A stretch of DNA of 64,000 nucleotides, taken from the NCBI RefSeq assembly GCF_032854445.1, contig NC_088307.1:7144017-7208016 (forward strand), read 5' to 3'. The stretch's first letter is position 1. Each line of letters begins with the position of its first letter. The notes beneath the pieces are model-generated. The model was not told the origin of the DNA, did no database searches, and saw nothing but the letters and a program-made list of their open reading frames with translations. Made by a program: the position numbers and the translations under genes. Below, piece by piece: positions 1 through 13,522 of this stretch. This DNA is from Liolophura sinensis. Its lineage: Eukaryota > Mollusca > Polyplacophora > Chitonida > Chitonidae.

Positions 1-417
1 ATCACCACAAAAAAAATTCATAAGCTTACAACTTTACAGATCTTTTATTCATTTGTATTCTCTCTGTGTGTGCACCTGTTTATTTTTTTTCATCAAGGTC
101 ATAGGTCTGGTAGATTTGTCCTTTCAGTTCAGGCAAACCTTTATACTGTTCTGTTTTGAGGTTTCATCCGCTACACCTTTCAGTACATGTACAAAAAAAT
201 CAACTGACAGGATCCTGGCTATGAGCTTAATATTACACTTTCTCACGGATTTCTACTAACTATATGGTTTATACTGTGGTGCTGCTGACCACAAGGGTTT
301 ATCAGTAGTCGGGGCAGTGGGAGTAGCCACGAGGAACATGAGAGTCACTGTAAAACCACAACGCCAGAATATGTGTGCAGAAAACAGATATGGAATTGCG
401 ACATATCCCTGACAAAT

Positions 418-612
418 GTACATGACCTAAAAATCCTCCCATCTCCCCAACAAAGGGCATTTTTAAGGTAAATACATGTCACAAAATATTACTTTTGGTA
501 CTTAAACTGATAATCAGTACAAAATACATCCCTCAAAACACCTTTTTTTTTAAAAAGATTAATAGAACTGTCCGAATAGTATACCTTTCACTGGTGAACT
601 TTTAGGCCATTC
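418..612 (-). mobile_element. Degenerate copy of MITE-F
   Basis: This segment resembles the better copy at 52122-52335. It has a 'gacctaaaaatc' start, an internal 'gtcacaaaatattac' block, a 'cctcaaaacacc' block and a closing 'cttttaggcc'. The ends are eroded, so the limits are approximate. Confidence 0.4.
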
Positions 613-1357
613 ACTGTGTATATAAATATGTATACGCATTACTGATCTGCCATTCATTCAGGATAAATAAAGAGGGTTATATCACCTAAACAGGCTGGCT
701 CACCCCTGACTGCGACAATTAATTGTTATGCTTTGTTATTTACTTTAAAAGTCATTTAAAAGGGAAATAAACTGCGCAATCATAATGTTTGTCCTTGGTA
801 ATACATGTAGATTATTCAATGTTTGTCCCTGGTAATACATGTAGATTATTCAATAATCGGGCTTGGCTTGATTATAAATCCAGATCTTTTTCACAGTAAT
901 CACGTATAACTTTATAAATATTTAACAAAGTGTAGCCTGCGTCATCTTTTTCATAATTAGAAAAATAAATACGGATGCTTTATAACATGAGCTCAAATGT
1001 ACATGTTTAGCTTTTTTTAAAGTATATTTTGGCATATCTGTGTGTTAAATTTTTGCTCTTAAAATGGTAAAATTCTAAGATAATTCCTATACTTCCAAAT
1101 CAGTTGTAACATCTATAATGTAACAAAAGTTATGATGTGCAAACTAGTCATCGATTTCCTTTAATGCTATATCTGTCTGCCATTTTTCATTACAAAGATA
1201 AAAGAATAAAGAGAAAAAAAAAGGACCTATAAATTACTTTGCATTTTCAGTTTAAATACTTTTTTTTTACATACTCGTACATCTAAAAATAATTATACAA
1301 TTTTAATTAAAAGGGATTACAAAACTATACAGTTGAACTATATCTTACAAATGCATT

Positions 1358-1425
1358 TATTTTTTTTTTTTATTTCATTGGTGTTTTACACAGTACTCAA
1401 GAATATGTCGCCTAAACGATGGCGG
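1358..1425 (-). mobile_element. SINE-A fragment (tail end only)
   Basis: A T-rich start is followed by 'cattggtgttttacacagta' and 'ctcaagaatatg', the 3' end of SINE-A read backwards. The tRNA-like head is absent, so this is a 5'-truncated copy. Confidence 0.6.
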
Positions 1426-1496
1426 CTAGAAATAAAATGTTCATGCAGATAAATTTACAGGCATCAGTTAGACCATGACTGACGAGGACTACGCAA

Positions 1497-1815
1497 TGTA
1501 CTGAAGAATATGACCACTTTGAACTTTATTTATTCATTTGATTGGTGTTTTACGCTGTACTGAAGAATATGACCACTTTGAACTTTATTTATTCATTTGA
1601 TTGGTGTTTTACGCTGTACTAAAGAATATGACCACTTTGAACTTTATTTATTCATTTGATTTGGTGTTTTACACTGTAATAAATAATACGACCACTTTAA
1701 ACTTTATTTATTCATTTGATTTTTGTTTTACGCTGTACGAAAGAATATGACCACTTTGAACTTTATTTATTCATTTAATTGGTATTTTACGCTGTACTAA
1801 AGACTATGGCCACTT
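1497..1815. repeat. About 60-bp tandem repeat made from the SINE-A tail, about five copies
   Basis: Each unit joins 'gaatatgaccactttgaac' to 'tttatttattcatttgattg' and 'gtgttttacgctgtact'. The last two strings are the 3' end of SINE-A in minus orientation, which also lies just upstream at 1358-1425. The array therefore looks like a tandem amplification of a truncated SINE end with a short non-SINE linker ('gaccactttgaac'). Confidence 0.85.
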
Positions 1816-2572
1816 TTAATAACGCTGAAGTTATTTTAGTTTTCATTATATATTAATGCAATAACAAATGTTATTTGTTGATACATCGTACAAGTAATAT
1901 TCAGAGAGGGGGTGGGAAAATGAGTTTAGTATTTTGCAATGAAGGGAACAATTGTGTAAAGGTCACTTAATTACATCCATACTTAATAACACCACCCCCT
2001 TCAGAAGTGCCCACCCCAGACTCTCTAAAACTACCCATTCGTTACTTAGCCCATGCTCTAGATCTGTAGTCTCAGACTGGAGGATTAGAATGTCACAAAG
2101 CCAGGTAAACACATTAGCAGCTTGTTTCACCTGTGACAAGTACCAAACCTGTACAGGTGTGGCTGACCTCAGTCACTCTGATCTCTTAAATACTGCTGTA
2201 AATAATGTGTTTGTATTTAAAATGGAACATCCTGGACCAAAATAGCCCTGCCCCACCCTGATTCCCTGCTTAAACATCTGTGTGGCATAGCTATGTTGGC
2301 AAACACAGATCACAAACAGAGTTCGACATACACATATTGATGTTACACAAATTATCAGTTATCACAGTGATAAAATGCTACATCAATTTTCTGCTTTTTT
2401 TTTCTGAAGAGGTCAGTTTTCCTTTGACTTGTATCTGTAAGGGTAAATTGTTGATACTGTCTTTTGCCCCATGGGAGAAAAAGGACTGAAATTATCTCCC
2501 TTAAAAAAACTCAATTCAATTAAAAGGATGTCTCAAATTAACCGTATTTATGCCAGCTGATTAAATGATGGG

Positions 2573-2809
2573 CTATCTCGTCAATGCTGGGTCAACAATT
2601 AACTGATGGGCGGTCTCGTAACATTTCAATGCTGAGTCAACAATTAACTGATAGGCTGTCTCATGACATTTCAATGTTGGGTCAACAATTAACTGATGGG
2701 CTGTCTCATGACATTTCAATGCTGGGTCAACAACTACCTGATGGGCTGTCTCGTAACATTTCAATACTGGGCTTACACGTATATAACTGAAGGACATGTC
2801 TAATAACAC
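2573..2809. repeat. 45-bp tandem repeat, about five copies
   Basis: The string 'caatgctg' or a near match recurs every 45 bp (2582, 2627, 2672 and on). The unit length is divisible by three, so open reading frames run through both strands. These frames have no start context, splice sites or protein features beyond the repeat, and I treat them as non-coding. Confidence 0.85.
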
Positions 2810-4589
2810 TTTGATGCTGAGTTTATATAACTGAAAGGGATGTCTACTAACACTTCAGTGCGCAGTCAATCCAGCTTCAATTCACTTCTGGACTGACTAA
2901 AAAGCAGTATCACACCATTTTAATGCCGAGTTTATTGATGTTTAATACTATTAAAAAAGTGAGCCATCTACACGGAATATTTAACACCCTGGAGCTGTTG
3001 GATTAAAGGATGATACAATGCTGAATAGAGCGGGGGACAATAGCTGACAAATACATGTGGGCACTGACTATCTCCGTCTGTCTGGGTGGAGTTTTTCTCC
3101 AAGATATGAACAGTTAAACTGGGCCAGACCATCCCAGTTCTCTGAGTCAAAGTTAGCTAACTGTTAATCATATTTAGTTGAAATTCATTTCAGACAAGTA
3201 TACTATTAATATGTACTGTGTTACATCAGCTTTGAAAGGAAGGTTCATATCTGGGTCTTCCTTCAAACTACAAGTTTTGTGGTGCAGAAATGGAATATAC
3301 ACTGGACTCTCTCAACACCAACACCAACATCTTTATTGACCGGCATCTTGTCAAAACCGACAACATTTCACGGTCCTTTTTCTGTCACTGAATAAAAATG
3401 CCTCAAATAACAGTTGCCGTCACATTTTTCCCCGCTACTGCCCTGACAACATCCGACCATGGCCAGTAGACCAGCAAAGCGTCGTGGCGTAGAAATGAAC
3501 TTGAGTGATAAAGTTAGATTTTTTGTAAAGTAATTATACGTATGTACTAAAGTAAAAGTACAGATCGGCTTCTTTCCATAGTTTGTTGCTATGCATCACT
3601 GTGCATCGAGTTGAATTAAATGTTTATGTATGTACAATACACATGTTGTTGTTGTTGTTATTTAAGGCTACTTGCCCATGTTTAATACACTGACACCTTG
3701 CCAAAACCGACATTTTTCTTCGGTTCTGAGTACGGTCGGCCTTCAGAGAGTCTACTGTATTATTAATCAGAGATTCTGAAATGAGTCACTGAATTCAACA
3801 AACAGAAGTTAAAAATTTGGCAAAGTTGCTGTTTAAGAGAAAAGAAATCAAAATTCGTCTTATTCTTTTTTTTTTTTTGGAAGACTTTCTTATTTTAAAG
3901 CAAGATAGTTTACGCGTATTCATTTTTCTAAGATCATCAAAAAGTAACTGTTTTGAAATGGAAATTGAAATCTGAATTATTTACACTGGGTGAGTGTATC
4001 AAATCTGACAATTTATAAATCCCTTTATAACACAGCAGTGGGCATGAATAGGAAATATAATGAATACACCATTAACTGCTCATGTTCAATTTAACCCCGT
4101 GACCTCCAGTTTCTTCCAACCATATAACCAATCACCTTCATGTATACAAAGTCAAAAATTTCTGAGCAGGACATTGAACAATAATCTAAAATAAATAACA
4201 CAATTTATACAATTCCATTTTTTTTTTAAATATGAAGAACATGTGCGCTCTCAGCCGATGGCATTTAATGTGGCTGAAAAATAAGGCTCAAGATAAAATG
4301 CTTAGTGGCATTTGAAGAAACATACACAAGAGCAAAATGTTGAGCACAATGACTGTATAGCCGGTGTACTTTATGAGTCAGCTGAAAGGGCATAAGAAAT
4401 GATCCCCTACGACGATCAGGTGAAAGAGAGAGAGAGAGATTGCGAAATCCTCTGAACACATGGTGTAACACACAAGTACCAACATTATACATCTATTTAC
4501 ACTTCACGTGGAAAAAATAAAAGAAAACATTTTAGGTGAGTTGTTTAAAGCAAGAATGTTTAATGTGTAAATACGAAGCGAAAAAAAAA

Positions 4590-5958
4590 AAAAGAAGATA
4601 GCTGTAAAATATAATACGCAAAAACTTCAAAATGAGGTCGCCATACAGATACATGTATGTGGTTGTAGAGTTCTGGTCCCAAGAATCACAAAGCCATCTT
4701 AGACTTTATACACAATAAACTTCAAAGTGAAGTCACCATACAGATACATGTATCTAGTTGTAGAGTTCTGGCCCCAGAATCACGAAGCCATCTTAGACTT
4801 AATACACAATAAACTTCAAAGTGAAGTCACCATACAGATACACATATCTAGTTGTAGATTTCTGGCCCCCAAAATCATGAAGCCATCTTAGACTTTATAC
4901 ACAATAAACTTCAAAGTGAAGTCACCATACAGATACATGTATCTAGTTGTAGAGTTCTGGCCCCCAGAATCATGAAGCCATCTTAGACTTAATACACAAT
5001 AAACTTCAAAGTGAAGTCACCATACAGATACACATATCTAGTTGTAGATTTCTGGCCCCCAGAATCACGAAGCCATCTTAGACTTAATACACAATAAACT
5101 TCAAAGTGAAGTCGCCATACAGATACATGTATCTAGTTGTAGAGTTCTGGCCCCCAGAATCACAAAGCCATCTTAGACTTAATACACAATAAACTTCAAA
5201 GTGAAGTCACCATACAGATACATCTATCTAGTTGTAGAGTTTTGGCCCCAGAATCACGAAGCCATCTTAGACTTAATACACAATAAACTTCAAAGTGAAG
5301 TCGCCATACAGATACATGTATCTAGTTGTAGAGTTCTGGCCCCAGAATCATGAAGCCATCTTAGACTTTATACACAATAAACTTCAAAGTGAAGTCACCA
5401 TACAGATACATGTATCTAGTTGTAGAGTTCTGGCCCCAGAATCACGAAGCCATCTTAGACTTAATACACAATAAACTTCAAAGTGAAGTCACCATACAGA
5501 TACATGTATGTGGTTGTAGAGTTCTGGTCCCCAGAATCACAAAGCCATCTTAGACTTAATACACAATAAACTTCAAAGTGAAGTCACCATACAGAGACAT
5601 GTATCTAGATGTAGAGTTCTGGTCCCCAGAATCACGAAGCCATCTTAGACTTAATATACAATAAACTTCAAAGTGAAGTCACCATACAGATACATCCATC
5701 TAGTTGTAGAGTTCTGGTCTCCAGAATCACAAAGCCATCTTAGACTTAATACACAATAAACTTCAAAGTGAAGTCGCCATACAGATACATGTATCTAGTT
5801 GTAGAGTTCTGGTCCCCAGAATCACGAAGCCATCTTAGACTTAATATACAATAAACTTCAAAGTGAAGTCACCATACAGATACATCTATCTAGTTGTAGA
5901 GTTCTGGCCCCCAGAATCACGAAGCCATCTTAAACTTAAAACACAATAAACTTCAAAG
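4590..5958. repeat. 94-bp satellite, about 14 copies
   Basis: Units begin near 'cttcaaagtgaagtcacc' and recur every 94-95 bp from about 4624 to 5960. Each includes 'agatacatgtatctagttg' and 'agccatcttagacttaat'. Differences between units are single bases, so the array is fairly homogeneous. It directly abuts the foldback element at 5965-6458, whose arms end in a related 'catcttagact'. Confidence 0.92.
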
Positions 5959-5964
5959 TGGAAA

Positions 5965-6458
5965 ACCTTATTTCCATAAACCTGACCATCATTAGAGAAG
6001 GATATAAAACATTATATCATTAAATAATTAATTATCTTTTATACTTCATGGTATGTTTTGCATTAAAAGATCATGTCTCTTTTAAAAATAAATAAACATG
6101 CTTAGAAATCTATTCGGTAAACCATCTTAGACTTAAGTCAAAATTGCAAATCACTTTTTTAAAATCGTTACTTCTTATGAAACAAAGTGAAAAATCATAT
6201 ACTGTGGGGAAGTTATTGTGAAACAAATTTCAGCTATTAGAAATAAGGGAAAGGAACATACCAAATTTAATGACTGAAATTCAGATTTTAGTCTAAGATC
6301 GTTTATCGAATAGATTTCTAAGCATGTTTATTTATTTTTAAAAGAGACATGATCTTTTAATGCAAAACATACCATGAAGTATAAAAGATAATTAATTATT
6401 TAATGATATAATGTTTTATATCCTTCTCTAATGATGGTCAGGTTGATGGAAATAAGGT
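5965..6458. mobile_element. 494-bp foldback element with 169-bp nearly identical inverted arms
   Basis: The left arm (5965-6133) and right arm (6290-6458) are reverse complements over 169 bp with only a few mismatches. The loop is 156 bp. Shared blocks include 'gataattaattatttaatga' and 'gaaatctattcg'. No protein-coding sequence is present. This is a non-autonomous hairpin or MITE-like element, or a palindromic duplication. The very high arm identity indicates a recent origin or continuing gene conversion. Confidence 0.9.
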
Positions 6459-7374
6459 GAGGAATTATAGCAGTATTCTAATGCTATTCTGTACTTATTT
6501 TCAGTATGTTTTTTTTTTTTTTGTATTTACCAGTATACTTGATCGGGATTTAAGCCTGTACTCAAGAATTTTTCACTTGTATGACGCCTGAATCAGGTTT
6601 GAGGGAGAGGAACCTGAAGTGGCCAGAATAAACCACTGAGGTCAAATACCCGTCAAATTTGCTGACTTAAGCCTGCAGCCAAACCCGCATCACAATCAGT
6701 ACTGTCAGCCTGATAAGAATCATGAGACGATAACCGTATTATGGGCAAATATTACCGTGATCGCACCATCCATAAACTGTAACCACGCATAATCATAACA
6801 AGTTCAAACTATGGTGAATACTGCCTTTGTACCACTACTGTTCCCACAGAACAATGTTAAAAATCTCACAACCTACGAACCAAACGCGGCTGCCAAACTC
6901 TACAAACTACTGTAAATCACCTATAAATTCATTTAATATAAAAGTATAAAACCGCCTTGCAGCACTAACTGTAGTACAGAAGCCATGAGATTCGTTGAAA
7001 AATCAATCAAAGTTTAAATATTTAATTTGGTGTATAAAATCACTTAATTGTTCACAAGATTTTTCACTATGAACTTCACATTATAGCACAATGATTAGTA
7101 AGTGAAAAATCCATGAAATAATAAGTGATTTTGCTGTGTAGTTTCACATTTTGGTGGTCTGATTCCCAATGTGTCCCACGATTTCGCAATTCTGCACACA
7201 AACTGTGAAACAGTTCGGCATCAAACATTTTGACTCACTTCTGATACACACGTACTAACAAACACGGTGACCTACTGAACTACATGTACCAGAAATCTCC
7301 TAAAAATTTGTATCTAGGAAATCAAAGGTATTTAATTTATGTTCATTTATGATGTGATTAGCTTAGTGATTTAT

Positions 7375-7555
7375 TCTCATACATGACTTCCTCTCTAGCC
7401 TCTCCAGAAGGTCTGGCAGCAACCTGCAGATTGTCGTGGGTTTTCCTCAGGCTGTGCCCGGCTTCCTCACAACATAATACTGACTGCCGTCGTATAAGTG
7501 AAATAATCTTGAATATGGCATAAAACACCAATCAGATAAATAAAATAAATATTCT
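7375..7555 (+). mobile_element. SINE-A, 5'-truncated copy
   Basis: The SINE body is clear: 'ggtctggcagcaacctgcag', 'ggctgtgcccggcttcctc', 'gtcgtataagtgaaat' and 'cataaaacaccaatcagata', ending in an AAATAAAATAAATA tail. The tRNA-like head is not recognisable. Confidence 0.8.
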
Positions 7556-7588
7556 GATACATGTACAGATGAGAAGGTTTAATTATAC

Positions 7589-7803
7589 ACCCTAGATGAC
7601 AATAAATTTCATCCATGACTAACTTAACCATTTTCCTGAATCAGTAGGTACCGATGTGTAGAGAACTGTTTTGAGGTTTGCTTGGCACAAGCGATGATAT
7701 TCTACTGGAAAATTGTAAGTTTCAACACCCAAAAATAACTTTTGGAGACATTTCTTTGCCTCTAAAGTGCACTTTTGTGGGTGCAATTGAAGGTCATTTA
7801 GGC
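7589..7803 (+). mobile_element. MITE-F copy
   Basis: This segment resembles the reverse of the copy at 52122-52335. It starts near 'accctagatgac' and ends near 'gtcatttaggct', and shares the internal blocks 'catccatgactaactta' and 'ttctactggaaaattgtaag'. The inverted ends are imperfect. Confidence 0.6.
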
Positions 7804-10052
7804 TAGATGATAATATACCTCATCAGATGATAAAACAAAGGGAATATCTTACTAATTATAGTAACATATAATCACATTTAATTAATACTCAAATTTTCTG
7901 ACAACTGCATTGTGTAAGTGACAAGAAGTAAAAATAGCAGGGTTAAAAAGACATCACAAAATCTTAATATTTAAAAAAGACATGCTACCAGTAGGTCGTT
8001 GCATTCTGTTTTGAACTGTTATAAAGTGCTAAAAATATTAATATAAGGAGGACATCTTGTTAAGAAAATCCAGGGATCTAAAACATGGTTCTTCCTCAAC
8101 AGCAGATGACCTGAGGGAGTATACACATTAAAACAGACATTCTGAAAGGGGTGCCTCCATACTGGTGGGATACCACGTTAAACCCCAAGCACTCACTCCA
8201 TATTGGTGGGACAGGTGGTTTTCAATGAATGTTTTTTTTTATATATTTTTTGGTATATATATATTTAGTTGATTGGTGTTCATTAAATTGTGAGCTCAGA
8301 ACTTATCCACTCTACTGTATACCAATTAGGTTAAAGTATAAACATACTATTAGGTTAAAGAGTGGCTAGGTTTCTCTAAATGATCTATCAATATACACAA
8401 TATTTCAGATGCGAAAATCATCACAAAATCAAAAATCATCACAAAATCAAAAATCACCACAAAATCAAAAATCAATACACTTCCAAATTTAAAAGCCATT
8501 ATGAAAATGTATCACATTAAGTAGTTTGCAGAGAAAAAAAAAAGAAAAGAAAAAAACAAATGCAACAAAAAAAAAAAAATGAAATTGACAAGATTAAAAT
8601 CAGTCTGCCTGGAATAAAAGAAGAAAAGCATGCCAATCAATAAGCCTATAAAGGAGGGCAGAATTTAAAACTGAGCACACATTTATGTTCAGATTGCGAA
8701 ATCCACCCTCACTTAGGTGCAACAGTCACAGCTGTCGGCCCATAGTCTCTGATTCATAGCTCCACCATATTCTCCTTTCCCCTACATTCTTCCAAATCAT
8801 TCAGCCAATCATGTGGCTCAAGCCAGATGTGGTCAGATGAGCTACCTGTATATGGTTACACGGAACCTCCTGTACAATACATTGTGAAATACTGTTTTGT
8901 TTTCCTGTCATTTGATGGTACACCGCAAGAAACAGCGCAATAACCTTTCACATTGTTAGTTATATTCTGATCGTGTTTCACATTAAACTTTGTTCAACAC
9001 ATTCACTGCTTTCGCAATATTCACATGTCCATTAAATGCTTTCTCTGTCATAAAAATAGCCACATGTATGTCAAGGTTCACTACAGAATAAATATAACCA
9101 TAATTTTGTCAAAAATGGACGAAACATCATCACACACTGAAACTTTGTAAAGCAAATCTTTAGTTCAAGATGATGGACCAGTTTGGAAAAAAAAAAAGTC
9201 TGCAAAAACTGTTTCAAGATGAACTGACTGACAGACAGCTAAAGTAGACAACTGGTAAATGTGTATCTTCCTTTGGCAATGCAACAAGAAAAAAAAGAGC
9301 TGGGCATGACACGGAGTGGTATTTATAGGAAAGCAACACAAACAACGAGGCATGCAAGGCTCAGATTACATGTAAGTCTGGCCTGGGACAGAACATTACT
9401 AAATTCCCCTAATCTCACTAGAAAATGTTAAGCCTGTGTCAAATAATCTGGAATATCGGTTACACGAAAACAAGCAACATTTGTTGTCCATTTTTTCAAG
9501 ATTTCGGCAGCGAAAAACGGTCACATGATACATTCAAGGTCATGTGACTTAAAAAAAAAAGTTGTCACAGCTTCCATTTTATATGTACTCACATGAGACT
9601 TCCATAAACGCCGACTGGCTGATGTAGACGACAACAATCTCACAAGATCCCGACTGCCTGCAGACAAGCGAAATCTTGTGCCCGGCTCTTGTGTAACTGA
9701 ATTTTTTGTTGCCCAAAACTAAACAAGCTGACTGCTTGGATCAAGTATTCCAGACTGGAGTAAACTGAGTAAATTTCGAGAAGTTTTTGCTGTCCGGTTC
9801 AAGAAATCTCAATTTCAACAACAAATATTGTCCGTGTTGGATGGGCTTTGAATTGCCCATGAGACACTTAAGATTCAGGCTACCAGTAACTCTGGTCTAG
9901 GACAGAACATTACTACATTCCCATGATCTTAACAGAAAATCGTCCGGCCTGGAACAGAACATTATGAAATTGCCCCAATCTTAACGGAAAATCTTAAATT
10001 TGTTTGTTGTTAAGTGCTGTATTTGATAATGGTAGATGGTAGATACTGAACG

Positions 10053-10089
10053 GATGAATGAATGAATGAATGAATGAATGAATGAATGA
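10053..10089. repeat. (GAAT)n microsatellite
   Basis: A run of 'gaat' repeats about nine units long. Confidence 0.95.
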
Positions 10090-10271
10090 TTAATACCACT
10101 ATGACTGTGGCAGCCACAATGTGGTGAGAATATGGTTTGCTTCTCTGTGGAGAGACAGATACAGACAGTGTTGACATTTGTCATTTGGTTCTACAGACAT
10201 ATAAATGCCTTGGGCTTTATGTTCTCAATAGCAGCACTGAGTAGTTTGATTCTAATGAAAGATTCATACTA

Positions 10272-10645
10272 ACATTGACAGGATATTGACAGGATACTGA
10301 CAGGATATTGACAGGATATTGACAGGATACTGACAGGATATTGACAGGATACTGACAGGATACTGACAGGATATTGACAGGATACTGACAGGATACTGAC
10401 AGGATTTTGACAGGATATTGACAGGATACTGACAGGATATTGACAGGATACTGACAGGATACTGACAGGATTTTGACAGGATATTGACAGGATACTGACA
10501 GGATACTGACAGGATATTGACAGGATACTGACAGGATATTGACAGGATACTGACAGGATATTGACAGGATATTGCCAGGAGACTGACAGGAGACTGACAG
10601 GATATTGACAGGATACTGACAGGATATTGACAGGATGTTGACAGC
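10272..10645. repeat. 11-bp minisatellite (gacaggatact/gacaggatatt), about 34 units
   Basis: Units of 11 bp alternate between '-tact', '-tatt' and '-tttt' endings. Because 33 bp is a multiple of three, long apparent reading frames cross it; they are artefacts of the repeat. Confidence 0.93.
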
Positions 10646-13074
10646 CGCAGCGTGATCATACTGAGACAGTGTTATTAAACACTCTTCATTTTATCAGGTT
10701 TTTCAAGGTACTATACACGTAATAAAACATTCAAGATACATTCATGTTATTATAAAGCAAGTTTGGTCATGAGCAGCTAGTACACCAAAACTGCTGATTC
10801 ACTGGTAATCATTGGTTGAGATGTCTAATAAAGTGTGAGTGATACGGGCATATCCTGTCCTGTCACACTCCGACCTACTCTCTGGCTTTACACAGGTATT
10901 CCTTAAATAACTCATCATGTTCTACTGCCCCATTTCCACACCTGACAGCTGGACAGGTATACACACGTACACTAAATACTCCTGAAGGTAGGCATATAGG
11001 TACAGGTAAGGCCATAATGCAGACAGGTAAAAATCTGTGTGGGTTTTACACCTACCTGTGTACCATGATTACTGGTGAGTGCTCAATATGTGGTATGAAC
11101 TAAAAACTTAGGTAAACACACCAACAATACCACTGCTTGTTCGCCCCAATACAGATGTGTTCACAATACGCCTTGGGACGTCACAGATAACCTGTATGGT
11201 GGTGGGAGGGGGAGTCAGTCAAGTGGAAGGGAAAGGAGCCGTGGTGCTTCAAGAGTTGCCAGGTAGACATAAACACTGACACAGTGACACACAGAGCAAA
11301 GGTAAATAATAAAGGTGAATTGGTGGTCCACCTGCGCTGGGTCAGCATTTAATCATAATTTTCACTGAATGTCTTCTAAAATTCACCATAAACTACCCAA
11401 CCATTATTAGTCGGGATTTGGTCAAGCTCCATGTAGGTCTCACACTACAAACAGGATATCTATTAAAATAGGACAATTTTAATAGGTGAAGAAAAATAAA
11501 TTAGAAATAAACTTTAAATTACTCCAGCGAAAAATTCCTATATTGTGAAGAAAAAAACGAAAAACTAAGCAAAAAAAAAAAAACACAAAAAAACCCACAC
11601 AACCACACACACAAAAACTTTCAATTAACAGGGATTGATAAACTCTCTACATATACATATACTAATTCATTTAAGGATAATTTGGCGAAAAATTAGATCC
11701 AGGTTTTAGTTCAATGTCCCTGGGGGTCAATTTTTTGATCCCACTGATTTTTAAAAAAAATTGCATTCTGCACACAAATGTTCTCAACGTACAGGAAGAG
11801 TCATTCTCCTGGGGGCAACTTAGTTGTGTTTCTCAGAAGTAACTACATGTACCTGTACGCTATGTCATCATAAATGAAGGAGTCATCAGATAGACTATGT
11901 TACAAAACACTTATGCAAAGCAACTTTCAACCAATAAGTACATGTGCACCCAATAAATGTTTCTTAAAACAAATTCAAAACAATATTTTATATGTGGGAT
12001 AGATTTGAGAAATGTTTAACGGGTGGTCCTACCAGTATAAAGGTACGTCATATTAAATCCAGGTGTTATACAGGTACTTTAGAAAATAGAAGCTCAAATG
12101 ACTAGAGTGCTGTAGTGCTGACAATCATTTTTCCATAATTTTAACATTCTATAAAGAGATATTTAAACATCTGTTTCATAATACATCCTAAGAGTGTTTT
12201 GAAAGTTAACTCATTCTGTGGTTAGAAATTGAGGCCAGGATAAAAATTCTACATTTTGATATTTTGAAAGATACAGGTACAAGTCTGTGCTCACCATGAC
12301 ACTATGGTACCTGCAATGTCTAGAGTTTAGGCTGAATACTCAACTGGAGCTCACCGGTCAGGCAAAAACTGTATTTATACTTGTTGTAACCTGACACTAA
12401 CATAACATATATGTTATATTAGTCCCAGGTGTAACTATACCCTTATGTTAATTAATACTGACCTAAAGGTCAGAGGTCATGCAAACACTAGCATGTACAT
12501 GCAGGTCAAAGGCTCTGGCCTCAGCATACCTCCATACTACAAAGGGGTGTGGTATAAAAGTTTAGAGTAATCATTTCTGCTTACATGTCCATATAAACAT
12601 GTATACAGATAATAGTTTTACTTGTCAACAACACCAATAGGAGCTTCAGATCCTCCAGAAACATCTGTCTAGTTAACAAACAATGTTGTCAGGCTTGGCA
12701 CATGTACCGATGACTGAAATACACACTTACAATAAAAAATATATCACTAAAAAGGGGCATAACTCTGTATATCCAAAAGCAATGTGACTTGTTTTTAAAA
12801 GGCTTCTCTTCTTGTCGTAGTGTAAAAATTTTGACATAGGTTATTGCTCGTACATGAAGCAGTAAATATACAGGTATTATTGGTGATGGCAAAAAGCTTA
12901 CAGAGATGGACAGACAAAGACATTCGCACCCAGAAACAGATGCATAGATGGATAGACATCCCAAACGACAAACAGTTGAATAGACAATGCCTTTCCATAC
13001 AAAATAGAATGTTTATATCCAGCCACAGTTGCTTCTGCCTGATATTTTCATTCCAGTTTGATTAGTAAAATGAG

Positions 13075-13265
13075 ATACCAAAATTCCTCAACCTTTTCGC
13101 ACATGAAAAAGCAACTTTCAGGGCAATATATTTGTTACTTGATTTTGGAGACAAAACTACATTGGTTGGATTGGCCAATTTCAGGATTTCACAAAAGTAA
13201 AATTTTATCAGTCTACACAGAACAATTCCTTCCAAATATGCTTGAATAAACACTTTGTAAACATG
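13075..13265 (-). mobile_element. MITE-G copy
   Basis: About 190 bp bounded by inverted ends: 'aaattcctcaaccttttcgc' on the left and 'acatgcgaaaag' on the right. It shares internal blocks with the copies at 16863, 19686, 20705 and 55068. It abuts a MITE-F copy. Confidence 0.7.
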
Positions 13266-13485
13266 CGAAAAGACCTAAAATTTTATCCATGACTAATTTA
13301 TCCAATTTTTCCCATAATTTTTTGGAGAGCTTATTGATCTTGATCTTGGAAAGGAAAGTTGTGGTTTGTTTGGAAGACAGGATATCTTACTAGAAAAATG
13401 TAAGTTTCAACACCAAACACAATTTTTTGTACCTTTGTTTGCATCTAAAACTATACTTTCTGGGGTGAATTTTTATGTCAAATAC
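13266..13485 (+). mobile_element. MITE-F copy next to MITE-G
   Basis: The sequence matches the family through 'cctaaaattttatccatgac', 'atcttactagaaaaatgtaa' and 'gtttcaacacc'. Its right end is not sharp. Confidence 0.5.
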
Positions 13486-13522
13486 AGTAAACAAAGAAAA
13501 TGTGCTGTTACTTGGTACTTAC

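Larger units (their letters stand above)
1..13522. other. Gene-free stretch with repeats, downstream of the last recognised exon of the EF-hand-like gene
   Basis: I found no exon in this stretch that could be defended by splice sites, phase and protein character together. It probably holds the 3' part of the minus-strand EF-hand-like gene, or intergenic DNA. The listed repeats (tandem arrays, a foldback, SINE and MITE copies) cover much of it. The remaining parts, for example 620-1340, 2900-4590, 6460-7370, 7810-9980 and 10700-13050, are AT-rich with homopolymer runs and short ORFs that have no recognisable protein features. A small exon lying between repeats could have been missed. Confidence 0.5.

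Noticed and set aside
2573-2809. Open frames on both strands with a 15-residue repeat
   Set aside because: The 45-bp repeat unit is a multiple of three; there is no start context, splice site or homologous feature.
10264-10659. 131-codon open frame on the minus strand rich in Ser-Cys-Gln-Tyr-Pro
   Set aside because: It is produced entirely by the 11-bp minisatellite, whose three-unit period keeps all frames open.
12613-12659. Possible fourth exon of the EF-hand-like gene (acceptor AACTAG, donor CAA|GTAAAA)
   Set aside because: The frame that looks most protein-like does not match the phase required after exon 3, and the acceptor is weak. It could still be an exon if another lies between.
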